64,000 nucleotides of DNA from Tetradesmus obliquus (taxonomy: Eukaryota; Chlorophyta; Chlorophyceae; Sphaeropleales; Scenedesmaceae): positions 2,108,001 to 2,172,000 of the forward strand of contig CP126207.1 in assembly GCA_030272155.1 (NCBI GenBank), read 5' to 3'. The translations under genes were made by a program, and so were the position numbers. A model generated the notes under the pieces. It ran no database searches. It saw only the letters and a program-made list of their open reading frames with translations, and was not told the DNA's origin. This document shows positions 9,007 to 20,861 of this stretch, one piece after another; position 1 is the first letter of the stretch, and each line of letters begins with the position of its first letter.

Positions 9007-9721
9007 CACTGGGTCTCATAAAGATTCTCGCCTCGTACATGCAGGTACATAGTCAAGATCCGTATGCATCTATTGGTGTGCTCAGATTGTGCGCAGCCTG
9101 CGTGCATGTCCAGAAAACCGAGTTTACGTATGTCCCTGGGCGCCCTAAGAAACTGCGGGGATTTGCGTGTTTTGGCCCTGCTGTGCTGCTTCGAGTGAAA
9201 CATAAAAAGTATGCTTGCATCTGACAGCAGCAGCAGGGCTGACCATGCACTGTGGGCTTGTGTGTGCTTCTGTGATGGCATTACATTGCTGGTGTGCACT
9301 CGTGATGTTCGCCCTGCCTGGCTTTGCTACTTGCAAATAACGCGTTTTGTGCATCTCGATAATTTGGGTGTGACACAGTGATGCAGCGCGCTGCAGCAGC
9401 AGCCCAGCTGGCCCACCTGCTGCCTGCAACCAGCTCCTGGCCCCTTGCTGTGCTGATGTGTGCTGTTGGCAGCCTTGCCCCAAGTACCGTTTTCGTTGCT
9501 GTTCTGTGCGGAAGTTACATGTGCTGAAAAGCAGTACTTCTGGGGGGTCGACAGCAGCAGCAGCACGCAGCACAGCAGGAGTGCATGCATTCAGCCTCTT
9601 CAGCCCTGCATTGTGTGCCTGTGGTAACCGTCCTTACACGTACGAGTTTGCGATTGATACTGTTGCAACTCAGATACTTGGCAGGCAAAAGGCCCTGTGA
9701 GAATGAATATGAGACCCAGTG
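9007..9721. mobile_element. CACTA-type element, copy 3
   Basis: Full 715-bp element with AGT on both sides, upstream of the transposase at 6906-8818. It is the last intact copy before the unit where the element has excised. Confidence 0.9.
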
Positions 9722-10572
9722 AGTATCGAGCCCCTGCATGGCATGGGTTTAGGGCTGTTGACGTGTGTTGCGAACCAGCAGCTCAGCCGCTGGTAATATT
9801 TGCAGTGATACAGCATCGAAGTTCGCAGTTTCTGACTACTATCACCGGATGTAAGCATCGCTGCACGCATAGCTTTGCCGTTGCCAAGTTTGACTCGGCA
9901 TGATCTTACCACCTTGCTTGCTGTAGCGCGACAGGAATCCCTGATCACAACCGCGGAAATATACTATATGGCTTCAAATGTCGGATAGGAGCACGGCAGG
10001 AGCAGGAGGTCGGGCGAGGACGAGCAGGCATCACGCAATCGTGCAGCAGGTGAGGAGCAACAACCTGGCCAGACATCGATGTATTGCAACACGCATCCGC
10101 AGTTCAGAAGTGATATTTCAGTAGAACACACAGCGTGCTACCTAGCATGAGCATTGCAGCTGTGCAGCATGCTGGCCAGAGCAGCAGCTGCGCCCTCCTG
10201 GCAGAACTGGTCTGCTGCATTTCAGCAGCAGCCAGGCTCTACACGATTTACTTATCAGCACCAGAACCTCCGCCAGTAACATACCATCTCTACTGTGCCA
10301 TTGCCTCCTGCAGGCACATGTCAGGCATGGAGCATTGCTGCCAGGCACTCGGCAGCAGCAGCAGCGCGAGTGCCGCCAGCAGCTGTGGGTGCCAACACAC
10401 CATGCCCATCAACAACCAAGACAATCACGTTGCAGCAGGTATGAAATGCATCCAGCATATGCAGTGCTGTCACTACACCACATCAGCTGTTGCAACAGCT
10501 TGCAGCAACCAAGTTGAACAGCAGCAGGCAACCCATCTGCATGAGTTGCGCAAGCAGTGCATGCACCAACCT

Positions 10573-12485
10573 CTACCTCAGGCCTGGTGGGGCATACAGC
10601 CCACCACTGTTAATGATTGCCTGGTAGGTTGCTGGGAGGCTATCAATATCAGCCTGGACAGAAGCAGCTGGGTAGGCAAAGAACAATTCCACCAACTTGG
10701 CTATGCACTCCTTGTCATTGGGCTTGTTGTTCCAGCGCGCATAACGCCAGGCTGTCATTGCCTGGGTCAGGTATGCATGCACATGCTCCACTACCTTGTG
10801 CATGTCAGGACTCAGGGCTGGCAAACTCAAAAGCCTGCCTGCAGGCCAGATGCCTAGCGACGCAAGCTCAGCCTTGGTGTGGGCTGTGCTGTTGTCCTGT
10901 GACAGCAGCCAGGGCGCGTGGCGCTGCAAACCCAGGCGTTCTGAGATGGTGTCCAGGTTGAGGTTGAGGTCCCAGATGCAATCCTCATACTCATCAGCTG
11001 TCATGCCTGTTGCCTCCTCATTTGTGGTGGTCTGCAGGTACCAGCAGCAGTGCAGGCAGCAGCACAGCAGCAGCGGCACGCGGCGGCAGGCCCAGGGGGA
11101 AGTTTAGCAAGGAGGCTGAACAGCTGTATAAGCCAGAATTAAACTACATGCTGCTGAAGGACCAAGCAGCATACAGCACCCTCAAGCTTGTGTTCAAGTG
11201 CAAGTGCTGCAACAGGAAGCACACAAGGCTGCTGGCACTGCAAACAGCATCCCGTGGCCAGCAGCCATTCGCATGCCACGTGTGCACGCGCAGGGGCAGC
11301 AAGCATGAGAGGTTGCTGTATCAATTGCTGGACCAGTCTGCAGCTGTTGACTGCTATGCTGTTGAGGCAGTTGCTATTAGCAAGAAGATACAGCTGCAGG
11401 TAGCTGGCAGCAGCAAGGGGCTGTGGCTGAACCGGCACAAGTGGGATGCCATGCTGCTGAAGCCACACAGCTTGCTGATTGAGGTTCAAGGGGAGCAACA
11501 CATAGATACAGAGGATGGCAGGCGCAACAACCGGGGTGACACGCTGGCAATCAGGCAAGCCAAGGATGAGGCACTGGCAACAGCAGCACTGGCCTTTGGG
11601 TTCAGTGTGCTGTGGCTTCACGCGGGTGCTGCTGATGACCCGTGCGGCCGCGCCGTGCGCTGGGCAGCAGCTCTGCAGCAGGCGGTGCAGCACGTTACTG
11701 CTGGCAGGCCCCCCAAGCTGTTCATGGCATGAACTCACCCGGTAAGCACAGCCCTCCCTGTCCCATGGCATGCCAGTTGTGCCTGTGAAGAACTTGATCC
11801 ACACAGGCCCCAGCTGGTAGTTGACGCCAATGATGTACTTCAGCTTGATCGTCTTGCGGTTGCGCGTGAGCCGTGGCATGCTCCAGGCAAAGTCCTCTGC
11901 ATCGCTGCTATACCAGCCCCTGGTGCAGCATTGGCTGAGGCACATCACCTTTTCATCCACATACACCACCCAAGGCTTCTGCTCCTCAAACACCTGCAGC
12001 TTCTCACCACACGATGTCACCCTGTCCCGCTTGTGCTGCGCGTCCAGGTAGGGCCGGTTGCGCACCTTGCCATACTGGAAGTGCGGGTCAATCTGCCTCA
12101 TGTGCCTGGTCAGGGTCTCGCCGGAGACGCCAGCGGCTGTGATGATGTCACGCACCACGGGGTTGGTTGTCATGAGCGCGTGTACCGACTCGTACGGCCG
12201 CGGCCTGCCTGCTGCATACCAGTTGAGGCATTCAGCATAGCATGTGTGCGTCTGAGCATCAGTCAGTTTTGGCGGACGGCCGCTGCCTGACTCAGGGACG
12301 ACAATGTTGCCGTCAACATCCATGCGCGGGCCCCAAATCCGCATGTATTGCAGTGGATTAGAGGGCACAGGCAGGCCTGCGTCCTCTAGCATGGTGCGCA
12401 TGGCCGCTGTGGCTGCATTGACATTGCCCCTGTTGGCCCTGTATGCAAGGCCAGCGGCAGCCTCCAGGCCGACTGTCAAGGTCAT
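10573..12485 (-). CDS. DDE transposase, copy 4 (in the CACTA-less unit)
   Basis: Exon 1 12485-11739, intron 11738-11032, exon 2 11031-10573, unchanged in sequence. This is the only copy whose upstream region lacks the CACTA element; the footprint lies 185 bp upstream of its ATG, so its promoter context differs from the other copies. Confidence 0.86.
11148..11732 (+). CDS. Vsr-like/EDxHD nuclease, copy 4
   Basis: Antisense in intron 11032-11738; identical protein to the copy at 3814-4398. Confidence 0.72.
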   Translation: MLLKDQAAYSTLKLVFKCKCCNRKHTRLLALQTASRGQQPFACHVCTRRGSKHERLLYQLLDQSAAVDCYAVEAVAISKKIQLQVAGSSKGLWLNRHKWDAMLLKPHSLLIEVQGEQHIDTEDGRRNNRGDTLAIRQAKDEALATAALAFGFSVLWLHAGAADDPCGRAVRWAAALQQAVQHVTAGRPPKLFMA

Positions 12486-12670
12486 GTTCTGCAGTTACAG
12501 TACAAACCCTAGTCAGTGGTGAACCTTGGACATGAGCAGTAGTGACGCCGGCGGTGCTTGGTTGAGGGTGCGGCTTGGCTGTGCAGACGGCATTAGCATG
12601 CTATGTCATTGTGTAGCACTGTATTGTGAATGCAGTATTGTCTGTTGAGTAATCATGAATATTTAATTGA

Positions 12671-12679
12671 AGTCTGAGT
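12671..12679. mobile_element. CACTA excision footprint AGT-CTG-AGT
   Basis: Where 16 other units carry the complete 715-bp element (and one carries it cut by the window end), this unit reads ...ttga AGT CTG AGT atcg.... The two AGT triplets are the target duplications. The middle CTG is the first base (C) of the left terminus plus the last two bases (TG) of the right terminus. An uninserted site would hold a single AGT, so this is a departed element and not an ancestral empty site. Such footprints with one or two residual end bases are typical of cut-and-paste excision followed by end joining. Confidence 0.92.
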
Positions 12680-13527
12680 ATCGAGCCCCTGCATGGCATG
12701 GGTTTAGGGCTGTTGACGTGTGTTGCGAACCAGCAGCTCAGCCGCTGGTAATATTTGCAGTGATACAGCATCGAAGTTCGCAGTTTCTGACTACTATCAC
12801 CGGATGTAAGCATCGCTGCACGCATAGCTTTGCCGTTGCCAAGTTTGACTCGGCATGATCTTACCACCTTGCTTGCTGTAGCGCGACAGGAATCCCTGAT
12901 CACAACCGCGGAAATATACTATATGGCTTCAAATGTCGGATAGGAGCACGGCAGGAGCAGGAGGTCGGGCGAGGACGAGCAGGCATCACGCAATCGTGCA
13001 GCAGGTGAGGAGCAACAACCTGGCCAGACATCGATGTATTGCAACACGCATCCGCAGTTCAGAAGTGATATTTCAGTAGAACACACAGCGTGCTACCTAG
13101 CATGAGCATTGCAGCTGTGCAGCATGCTGGCCAGAGCAGCAGCTGCGCCCTCCTGGCAGAACTGGTCTGCTGCATTTCAGCAGCAGCCAGGCTCTACACG
13201 ATTTACTTATCAGCACCAGAACCTCCGCCAGTAACATACCATCTCTACTGTGCCATTGCCTCCTGCAGGCACATGTCAGGCATGGAGCATTGCTGCCAGG
13301 CACTCGGCAGCAGCAGCAGCGCGAGTGCCGCCAGCAGCTGTGGGTGCCAACACACCATGCCCATCAACAACCAAGACAATCACGTTGCAGCAGGTATGAA
13401 ATGCATCCAGCATATGCAGTGCTGTCACTACACCACATCAGCTGTTGCAACAGCTTGCAGCAACCAAGTTGAACAGCAGCAGGCAACCCATCTGCATGAG
13501 TTGCGCAAGCAGTGCATGCACCAACCT

Positions 13528-15440
13528 CTACCTCAGGCCTGGTGGGGCATACAGCCCACCACTGTTAATGATTGCCTGGTAGGTTGCTGGGAGGCTATCA
13601 ATATCAGCCTGGACAGAAGCAGCTGGGTAGGCAAAGAACAATTCCACCAACTTGGCTATGCACTCCTTGTCATTGGGCTTGTTGTTCCAGCGCGCATAAC
13701 GCCAGGCTGTCATTGCCTGGGTCAGGTATGCATGCACATGCTCCACTACCTTGTGCATGTCAGGACTCAGGGCTGGCAAACTCAAAAGCCTGCCTGCAGG
13801 CCAGATGCCTAGCGACGCAAGCTCAGCCTTGGTGTGGGCTGTGCTGTTGTCCTGTGACAGCAGCCAGGGCGCGTGGCGCTGCAAACCCAGGCGTTCTGAG
13901 ATGGTGTCCAGGTTGAGGTTGAGGTCCCAGATGCAATCCTCATACTCATCAGCTGTCATGCCTGTTGCCTCCTCATTTGTGGTGGTCTGCAGGTACCAGC
14001 AGCAGTGCAGGCAGCAGCACAGCAGCAGCGGCACGCGGCGGCAGGCCCAGGGGGAAGTTTAGCAAGGAGGCTGAACAGCTGTATAAGCCAGAATTAAACT
14101 ACATGCTGCTGAAGGACCAAGCAGCATACAGCACCCTCAAGCTTGTGTTCAAGTGCAAGTGCTGCAACAGGAAGCACACAAGGCTGCTGGCACTGCAAAC
14201 AGCATCCCGTGGCCAGCAGCCATTCGCATGCCACGTGTGCACGCGCAGGGGCAGCAAGCATGAGAGGTTGCTGTATCAATTGCTGGACCAGTCTGCAGCT
14301 GTTGACTGCTATGCTGTTGAGGCAGTTGCTATTAGCAAGAAGATACAGCTGCAGGTAGCTGGCAGCAGCAAGGGGCTGTGGCTGAACCGGCACAAGTGGG
14401 ATGCCATGCTGCTGAAGCCACACAGCTTGCTGATTGAGGTTCAAGGGGAGCAACACATAGATACAGAGGATGGCAGGCGCAACAACCGGGGTGACACGCT
14501 GGCAATCAGGCAAGCCAAGGATGAGGCACTGGCAACAGCAGCACTGGCCTTTGGGTTCAGTGTGCTGTGGCTTCACGCGGGTGCTGCTGATGACCCGTGC
14601 GGCCGCGCCGTGCGCTGGGCAGCAGCTCTGCAGCAGGCGGTGCAGCACGTTACTGCTGGCAGGCCCCCCAAGCTGTTCATGGCATGAACTCACCCGGTAA
14701 GCACAGCCCTCCCTGTCCCATGGCATGCCAGTTGTGCCTGTGAAGAACTTGATCCACACAGGCCCCAGCTGGTAGTTGACGCCAATGATGTACTTCAGCT
14801 TGATCGTCTTGCGGTTGCGCGTGAGCCGTGGCATGCTCCAGGCAAAGTCCTCTGCATCGCTGCTATACCAGCCCCTGGTGCAGCATTGGCTGAGGCACAT
14901 CACCTTTTCATCCACATACACCACCCAAGGCTTCTGCTCCTCAAACACCTGCAGCTTCTCACCACACGATGTCACCCTGTCCCGCTTGTGCTGCGCGTCC
15001 AGGTAGGGCCGGTTGCGCACCTTGCCATACTGGAAGTGCGGGTCAATCTGCCTCATGTGCCTGGTCAGGGTCTCGCCGGAGACGCCAGCGGCTGTGATGA
15101 TGTCACGCACCACGGGGTTGGTTGTCATGAGCGCGTGTACCGACTCGTACGGCCGCGGCCTGCCTGCTGCATACCAGTTGAGGCATTCAGCATAGCATGT
15201 GTGCGTCTGAGCATCAGTCAGTTTTGGCGGACGGCCGCTGCCTGACTCAGGGACGACAATGTTGCCGTCAACATCCATGCGCGGGCCCCAAATCCGCATG
15301 TATTGCAGTGGATTAGAGGGCACAGGCAGGCCTGCGTCCTCTAGCATGGTGCGCATGGCCGCTGTGGCTGCATTGACATTGCCCCTGTTGGCCCTGTATG
15401 CAAGGCCAGCGGCAGCCTCCAGGCCGACTGTCAAGGTCAT
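13528..15440 (-). CDS. DDE transposase, copy 5
   Basis: Exon 1 15440-14694, intron 14693-13987, exon 2 13986-13528. Same protein as the reference copy. Confidence 0.86.
14103..14687 (+). CDS. Vsr-like/EDxHD nuclease, copy 5
   Basis: Antisense in intron 13987-14693; identical protein to the copy at 3814-4398. Confidence 0.72.
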   Translation: MLLKDQAAYSTLKLVFKCKCCNRKHTRLLALQTASRGQQPFACHVCTRRGSKHERLLYQLLDQSAAVDCYAVEAVAISKKIQLQVAGSSKGLWLNRHKWDAMLLKPHSLLIEVQGEQHIDTEDGRRNNRGDTLAIRQAKDEALATAALAFGFSVLWLHAGAADDPCGRAVRWAAALQQAVQHVTAGRPPKLFMA

Positions 15441-15628
15441 GTTCTGCAGTTACAGTACAAACCCTAGTCAGTGGTGAACCTTGGACATGAGCAGTAGTGA
15501 CGCCGGCGGTGCTTGGTTGAGGGTGCGGCTTGGCTGTGCAGACGGCATTAGCATGCTATGTCATTGTGTAGCACTGTATTGTGAATGCAGTATTGTCTGT
15601 TGAGTAATCATGAATATTTAATTGAAGT

Positions 15629-16343
15629 CACTGGGTCTCATAAAGATTCTCGCCTCGTACATGCAGGTACATAGTCAAGATCCGTATGCATCTATTGGTG
15701 TGCTCAGATTGTGCGCAGCCTGCGTGCATGTCCAGAAAACCGAGTTTACGTATGTCCCTGGGCGCCCTAAGAAACTGCGGGGATTTGCGTGTTTTGGCCC
15801 TGCTGTGCTGCTTCGAGTGAAACATAAAAAGTATGCTTGCATCTGACAGCAGCAGCAGGGCTGACCATGCACTGTGGGCTTGTGTGTGCTTCTGTGATGG
15901 CATTACATTGCTGGTGTGCACTCGTGATGTTCGCCCTGCCTGGCTTTGCTACTTGCAAATAACGCGTTTTGTGCATCTCGATAATTTGGGTGTGACACAG
16001 TGATGCAGCGCGCTGCAGCAGCAGCCCAGCTGGCCCACCTGCTGCCTGCAACCAGCTCCTGGCCCCTTGCTGTGCTGATGTGTGCTGTTGGCAGCCTTGC
16101 CCCAAGTACCGTTTTCGTTGCTGTTCTGTGCGGAAGTTACATGTGCTGAAAAGCAGTACTTCTGGGGGGTCGACAGCAGCAGCAGCACGCAGCACAGCAG
16201 GAGTGCATGCATTCAGCCTCTTCAGCCCTGCATTGTGTGCCTGTGGTAACCGTCCTTACACGTACGAGTTTGCGATTGATACTGTTGCAACTCAGATACT
16301 TGGCAGGCAAAAGGCCCTGTGAGAATGAATATGAGACCCAGTG
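15629..16343. mobile_element. CACTA-type element, copy 5
   Basis: Full 715-bp element with AGT duplications, the first intact copy after the excised site. Confidence 0.9.
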
Positions 16344-17194
16344 AGTATCGAGCCCCTGCATGGCATGGGTTTAGGGCTGTTGACGTGTGTTGCGAACCAG
16401 CAGCTCAGCCGCTGGTAATATTTGCAGTGATACAGCATCGAAGTTCGCAGTTTCTGACTACTATCACCGGATGTAAGCATCGCTGCACGCATAGCTTTGC
16501 CGTTGCCAAGTTTGACTCGGCATGATCTTACCACCTTGCTTGCTGTAGCGCGACAGGAATCCCTGATCACAACCGCGGAAATATACTATATGGCTTCAAA
16601 TGTCGGATAGGAGCACGGCAGGAGCAGGAGGTCGGGCGAGGACGAGCAGGCATCACGCAATCGTGCAGCAGGTGAGGAGCAACAACCTGGCCAGACATCG
16701 ATGTATTGCAACACGCATCCGCAGTTCAGAAGTGATATTTCAGTAGAACACACAGCGTGCTACCTAGCATGAGCATTGCAGCTGTGCAGCATGCTGGCCA
16801 GAGCAGCAGCTGCGCCCTCCTGGCAGAACTGGTCTGCTGCATTTCAGCAGCAGCCAGGCTCTACACGATTTACTTATCAGCACCAGAACCTCCGCCAGTA
16901 ACATACCATCTCTACTGTGCCATTGCCTCCTGCAGGCACATGTCAGGCATGGAGCATTGCTGCCAGGCACTCGGCAGCAGCAGCAGCGCGAGTGCCGCCA
17001 GCAGCTGTGGGTGCCAACACACCATGCCCATCAACAACCAAGACAATCACGTTGCAGCAGGTATGAAATGCATCCAGCATATGCAGTGCTGTCACTACAC
17101 CACATCAGCTGTTGCAACAGCTTGCAGCAACCAAGTTGAACAGCAGCAGGCAACCCATCTGCATGAGTTGCGCAAGCAGTGCATGCACCAACCT

Positions 17195-19107
17195 CTACCT
17201 CAGGCCTGGTGGGGCATACAGCCCACCACTGTTAATGATTGCCTGGTAGGTTGCTGGGAGGCTATCAATATCAGCCTGGACAGAAGCAGCTGGGTAGGCA
17301 AAGAACAATTCCACCAACTTGGCTATGCACTCCTTGTCATTGGGCTTGTTGTTCCAGCGCGCATAACGCCAGGCTGTCATTGCCTGGGTCAGGTATGCAT
17401 GCACATGCTCCACTACCTTGTGCATGTCAGGACTCAGGGCTGGCAAACTCAAAAGCCTGCCTGCAGGCCAGATGCCTAGCGACGCAAGCTCAGCCTTGGT
17501 GTGGGCTGTGCTGTTGTCCTGTGACAGCAGCCAGGGCGCGTGGCGCTGCAAACCCAGGCGTTCTGAGATGGTGTCCAGGTTGAGGTTGAGGTCCCAGATG
17601 CAATCCTCATACTCATCAGCTGTCATGCCTGTTGCCTCCTCATTTGTGGTGGTCTGCAGGTACCAGCAGCAGTGCAGGCAGCAGCACAGCAGCAGCGGCA
17701 CGCGGCGGCAGGCCCAGGGGGAAGTTTAGCAAGGAGGCTGAACAGCTGTATAAGCCAGAATTAAACTACATGCTGCTGAAGGACCAAGCAGCATACAGCA
17801 CCCTCAAGCTTGTGTTCAAGTGCAAGTGCTGCAACAGGAAGCACACAAGGCTGCTGGCACTGCAAACAGCATCCCGTGGCCAGCAGCCATTCGCATGCCA
17901 CGTGTGCACGCGCAGGGGCAGCAAGCATGAGAGGTTGCTGTATCAATTGCTGGACCAGTCTGCAGCTGTTGACTGCTATGCTGTTGAGGCAGTTGCTATT
18001 AGCAAGAAGATACAGCTGCAGGTAGCTGGCAGCAGCAAGGGGCTGTGGCTGAACCGGCACAAGTGGGATGCCATGCTGCTGAAGCCACACAGCTTGCTGA
18101 TTGAGGTTCAAGGGGAGCAACACATAGATACAGAGGATGGCAGGCGCAACAACCGGGGTGACACGCTGGCAATCAGGCAAGCCAAGGATGAGGCACTGGC
18201 AACAGCAGCACTGGCCTTTGGGTTCAGTGTGCTGTGGCTTCACGCGGGTGCTGCTGATGACCCGTGCGGCCGCGCCGTGCGCTGGGCAGCAGCTCTGCAG
18301 CAGGCGGTGCAGCACGTTACTGCTGGCAGGCCCCCCAAGCTGTTCATGGCATGAACTCACCCGGTAAGCACAGCCCTCCCTGTCCCATGGCATGCCAGTT
18401 GTGCCTGTGAAGAACTTGATCCACACAGGCCCCAGCTGGTAGTTGACGCCAATGATGTACTTCAGCTTGATCGTCTTGCGGTTGCGCGTGAGCCGTGGCA
18501 TGCTCCAGGCAAAGTCCTCTGCATCGCTGCTATACCAGCCCCTGGTGCAGCATTGGCTGAGGCACATCACCTTTTCATCCACATACACCACCCAAGGCTT
18601 CTGCTCCTCAAACACCTGCAGCTTCTCACCACACGATGTCACCCTGTCCCGCTTGTGCTGCGCGTCCAGGTAGGGCCGGTTGCGCACCTTGCCATACTGG
18701 AAGTGCGGGTCAATCTGCCTCATGTGCCTGGTCAGGGTCTCGCCGGAGACGCCAGCGGCTGTGATGATGTCACGCACCACGGGGTTGGTTGTCATGAGCG
18801 CGTGTACCGACTCGTACGGCCGCGGCCTGCCTGCTGCATACCAGTTGAGGCATTCAGCATAGCATGTGTGCGTCTGAGCATCAGTCAGTTTTGGCGGACG
18901 GCCGCTGCCTGACTCAGGGACGACAATGTTGCCGTCAACATCCATGCGCGGGCCCCAAATCCGCATGTATTGCAGTGGATTAGAGGGCACAGGCAGGCCT
19001 GCGTCCTCTAGCATGGTGCGCATGGCCGCTGTGGCTGCATTGACATTGCCCCTGTTGGCCCTGTATGCAAGGCCAGCGGCAGCCTCCAGGCCGACTGTCA
19101 AGGTCAT
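17195..19107 (-). CDS. DDE transposase, copy 6
   Basis: Exon 1 19107-18361, intron 18360-17654, exon 2 17653-17195. Same protein as the reference copy. Confidence 0.86.
17770..18354 (+). CDS. Vsr-like/EDxHD nuclease, copy 6
   Basis: Antisense in intron 17654-18360; identical protein to the copy at 3814-4398. Confidence 0.72.
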   Translation: MLLKDQAAYSTLKLVFKCKCCNRKHTRLLALQTASRGQQPFACHVCTRRGSKHERLLYQLLDQSAAVDCYAVEAVAISKKIQLQVAGSSKGLWLNRHKWDAMLLKPHSLLIEVQGEQHIDTEDGRRNNRGDTLAIRQAKDEALATAALAFGFSVLWLHAGAADDPCGRAVRWAAALQQAVQHVTAGRPPKLFMA

Positions 19108-19295
19108 GTTCTGCAGTTACAGTACAAACCCTAGTCAGTGGTGAACCTTGGACATGAGCAGTAGTGACGCCGGCGGTGCTTGGTTGAGGGTGCGGCTTGG
19201 CTGTGCAGACGGCATTAGCATGCTATGTCATTGTGTAGCACTGTATTGTGAATGCAGTATTGTCTGTTGAGTAATCATGAATATTTAATTGAAGT

Positions 19296-20010
19296 CACTG
19301 GGTCTCATAAAGATTCTCGCCTCGTACATGCAGGTACATAGTCAAGATCCGTATGCATCTATTGGTGTGCTCAGATTGTGCGCAGCCTGCGTGCATGTCC
19401 AGAAAACCGAGTTTACGTATGTCCCTGGGCGCCCTAAGAAACTGCGGGGATTTGCGTGTTTTGGCCCTGCTGTGCTGCTTCGAGTGAAACATAAAAAGTA
19501 TGCTTGCATCTGACAGCAGCAGCAGGGCTGACCATGCACTGTGGGCTTGTGTGTGCTTCTGTGATGGCATTACATTGCTGGTGTGCACTCGTGATGTTCG
19601 CCCTGCCTGGCTTTGCTACTTGCAAATAACGCGTTTTGTGCATCTCGATAATTTGGGTGTGACACAGTGATGCAGCGCGCTGCAGCAGCAGCCCAGCTGG
19701 CCCACCTGCTGCCTGCAACCAGCTCCTGGCCCCTTGCTGTGCTGATGTGTGCTGTTGGCAGCCTTGCCCCAAGTACCGTTTTCGTTGCTGTTCTGTGCGG
19801 AAGTTACATGTGCTGAAAAGCAGTACTTCTGGGGGGTCGACAGCAGCAGCAGCACGCAGCACAGCAGGAGTGCATGCATTCAGCCTCTTCAGCCCTGCAT
19901 TGTGTGCCTGTGGTAACCGTCCTTACACGTACGAGTTTGCGATTGATACTGTTGCAACTCAGATACTTGGCAGGCAAAAGGCCCTGTGAGAATGAATATG
20001 AGACCCAGTG
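19296..20010. mobile_element. CACTA-type element, copy 6
   Basis: Full 715-bp element, both 14-bp termini and AGT duplications present. Confidence 0.9.
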
Positions 20011-20861
20011 AGTATCGAGCCCCTGCATGGCATGGGTTTAGGGCTGTTGACGTGTGTTGCGAACCAGCAGCTCAGCCGCTGGTAATATTTGCAGTGATAC
20101 AGCATCGAAGTTCGCAGTTTCTGACTACTATCACCGGATGTAAGCATCGCTGCACGCATAGCTTTGCCGTTGCCAAGTTTGACTCGGCATGATCTTACCA
20201 CCTTGCTTGCTGTAGCGCGACAGGAATCCCTGATCACAACCGCGGAAATATACTATATGGCTTCAAATGTCGGATAGGAGCACGGCAGGAGCAGGAGGTC
20301 GGGCGAGGACGAGCAGGCATCACGCAATCGTGCAGCAGGTGAGGAGCAACAACCTGGCCAGACATCGATGTATTGCAACACGCATCCGCAGTTCAGAAGT
20401 GATATTTCAGTAGAACACACAGCGTGCTACCTAGCATGAGCATTGCAGCTGTGCAGCATGCTGGCCAGAGCAGCAGCTGCGCCCTCCTGGCAGAACTGGT
20501 CTGCTGCATTTCAGCAGCAGCCAGGCTCTACACGATTTACTTATCAGCACCAGAACCTCCGCCAGTAACATACCATCTCTACTGTGCCATTGCCTCCTGC
20601 AGGCACATGTCAGGCATGGAGCATTGCTGCCAGGCACTCGGCAGCAGCAGCAGCGCGAGTGCCGCCAGCAGCTGTGGGTGCCAACACACCATGCCCATCA
20701 ACAACCAAGACAATCACGTTGCAGCAGGTATGAAATGCATCCAGCATATGCAGTGCTGTCACTACACCACATCAGCTGTTGCAACAGCTTGCAGCAACCA
20801 AGTTGAACAGCAGCAGGCAACCCATCTGCATGAGTTGCGCAAGCAGTGCATGCACCAACCT

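Larger units (their letters stand above)
11002..13956. repeat. Variant 2,955-bp repeat unit lacking the CACTA element
   Basis: This is the only unit that departs from 3,667 bp. It is missing exactly the bases that correspond to 1674-2385 of the first unit, and the sequence on both sides continues unchanged. Its transposase (10573-12485) and nuclease frame (11148-11732) are intact. The junction at 12671-12679 is a transposon excision footprint rather than a random deletion. Confidence 0.97.

Noticed and set aside
12674..12676. Short unit as the ancestral empty site before CACTA insertion
   Set aside because: An empty site would carry one AGT. Two AGT copies with three terminal bases between them require prior insertion and excision.
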